From Winogradskyella thalassocola (GTDB taxonomy: Bacteria; Bacteroidota; Bacteroidia; Flavobacteriales; Flavobacteriaceae): a DNA stretch of 64,000 nucleotides. This document shows, piece by piece, positions 63,490-64,000 of the stretch (position 1 is its first letter; the number at the start of each line of letters is the position of its first letter). Below the pieces are notes generated by a model. The model ran no database searches. It was not told the DNA's origin and saw only the letters and a program-made list of their open reading frames with translations. The position numbers and the translations under genes are program-made. The stretch spans positions 1,426,001 through 1,490,000 of the forward strand of contig NZ_FNCZ01000001.1 of assembly GCF_900099995.1 (NCBI RefSeq). Reading direction: 5' to 3'.

Positions 63490-64000
63490 ATGTTATCAAA
63501 GAATCAAATAAAGTTAATTAAAAGTTTAAGTCAAAAAAAAGGCAGACAACAAAACGGTTTGTTTATTGTCGAAGGGATTAAGGGAATTTCAGAATTTCTA
63601 AAGTCGGACTATATCTTGAAACATCTCTATACTACGGAGTCAATTTTTGATGCTTCAGTGGATTTTACTTCAGAAATTTCAGAAGTCGAATTAAAAAAAA
63701 TATCAGCACTTAAAAATCCGAATACAGCTTTAGCCATTTTTGAAATTCCAATAGAAATACCCACTCAAGACAATGGTTTAATTGTAGCTTTAGATGACGT
63801 AAGAGATCCGGGTAATTTAGGAACCATTATTAGACTTTGCGACTGGTATGGTATTAAGGATTTAGTATGTAGTCAAAATACTGTGGATTGCTATAACTCT
63901 AAAGTCGTACAAGCAACGATGGGGTCTTTAACCCGTGTAAATGTTCGATATGTAGATTTACAAGACTATTTAGAGGCTAGTAAAACAGCTATATTTGGAA
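63490..64000 (+). CDS. TrmH family RNA methyltransferase (5' part, cut by the window end)
   Basis: The first 170 residues of a SpoU/TrmH-family 2'-O-methyltransferase run off the right edge. The N-terminal substrate-binding domain begins with a basic segment and FIVEGIKGISEF (about 24-35). The catalytic SPOUT domain starts near 97 with VALDDVRDPGNLGTIIR, containing the conserved Arg, Asn and Arg of motif 1, and then the segment VVQATMGSL typical of motif 2. It methylates a ribose in tRNA or 23S rRNA. The gene is divergent from tamL, an arrangement I have seen in related genomes. Confidence 0.9.
   Translation, partial: MLSKNQIKLIKSLSQKKGRQQNGLFIVEGIKGISEFLKSDYILKHLYTTESIFDASVDFTSEISEVELKKISALKNPNTALAIFEIPIEIPTQDNGLIVALDDVRDPGNLGTIIRLCDWYGIKDLVCSQNTVDCYNSKVVQATMGSLTRVNVRYVDLQDYLEASKTAIFG

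Noticed and set aside
1-64000. CRISPR array, tRNA or rRNA genes, transposase or integrase genes
   Set aside because: No regularly spaced direct repeats, clover-leaf sequences, rRNA-like segments or DDE/tyrosine recombinase motifs were found on reading.

Overview
The window looks like chromosomal DNA of a marine-type Flavobacteriaceae (Bacteroidota). It is AT-rich. Three large secreted proteins end in type IX secretion (T9SS) type A sorting domains. The primary sigma factor is the short (287 aa) RpoD of this phylum, and several genes follow -7 elements of the TAnnTTTG type. Two of these elements also have a TTTG box exactly 19 bases upstream. Lipoprotein signals, a lipid-anchored TamA-like protein and a Wza/Wzc export pair also fit. 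I cannot name the species. I see no phage, insertion sequence, CRISPR array, rRNA or tRNA.

Layout. 199-1143: a UDP-glucuronate decarboxylase, probably the end of a sugar-nucleotide or polysaccharide locus lying to the left. 1220-1792: a small outer-membrane beta-barrel protein. 2046-4446 (minus strand): a compact three-gene cassette with a 54-residue secreted-type peptide, an HPr-kinase-like protein and a nucleotidyltransferase-fold protein. This is the best candidate here for an undescribed system, namely a peptide plus two possible modifying enzymes. 5117-17356 (minus): three large T9SS cargo proteins, each with its own terminator, sharing a C-terminal module of about 450 residues. 17771-22106 (plus): sulfate activation (a DUF2061 membrane protein, CysC, CysD, CysN, CysQ) with no sulfite or PAPS reductase beside it, which suggests PAPS supply for sulfation.

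22313-43716 (plus): a Wzy-type capsule/exopolysaccharide locus. It encodes GDP-fucose synthesis (gmd, fcl), UDP-GlcNAc 2-epimerase, a flippase, a pyruvyltransferase-family protein, eight glycosyltransferases, two acyltransferases, a polymerase, a WecA-like initiating transferase, a Wza-like export lipoprotein and a Wzc-like tyrosine kinase. Many genes overlap by 4-16 bases, and a frameshifted gene remnant lies at 29122-29378.

43816-64000 is mostly housekeeping: a CBS-domain protein, rpe, rpoD, the proline operon proC-proB-proA, a membrane glycosyltransferase, a prolyl-4-hydroxylase-like oxygenase with an unusual N-terminal domain, pnp, rpsO, two tandem PAS histidine kinases, accD (without its zinc-finger cysteines), a class II aldolase, tamL and the 5' part of a TrmH-family RNA methyltransferase cut by the window end. 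In several places (rpe, rpsO, the second kinase, tamL) a -7 promoter element lies on the longest possible start codon, so the true start is further downstream.
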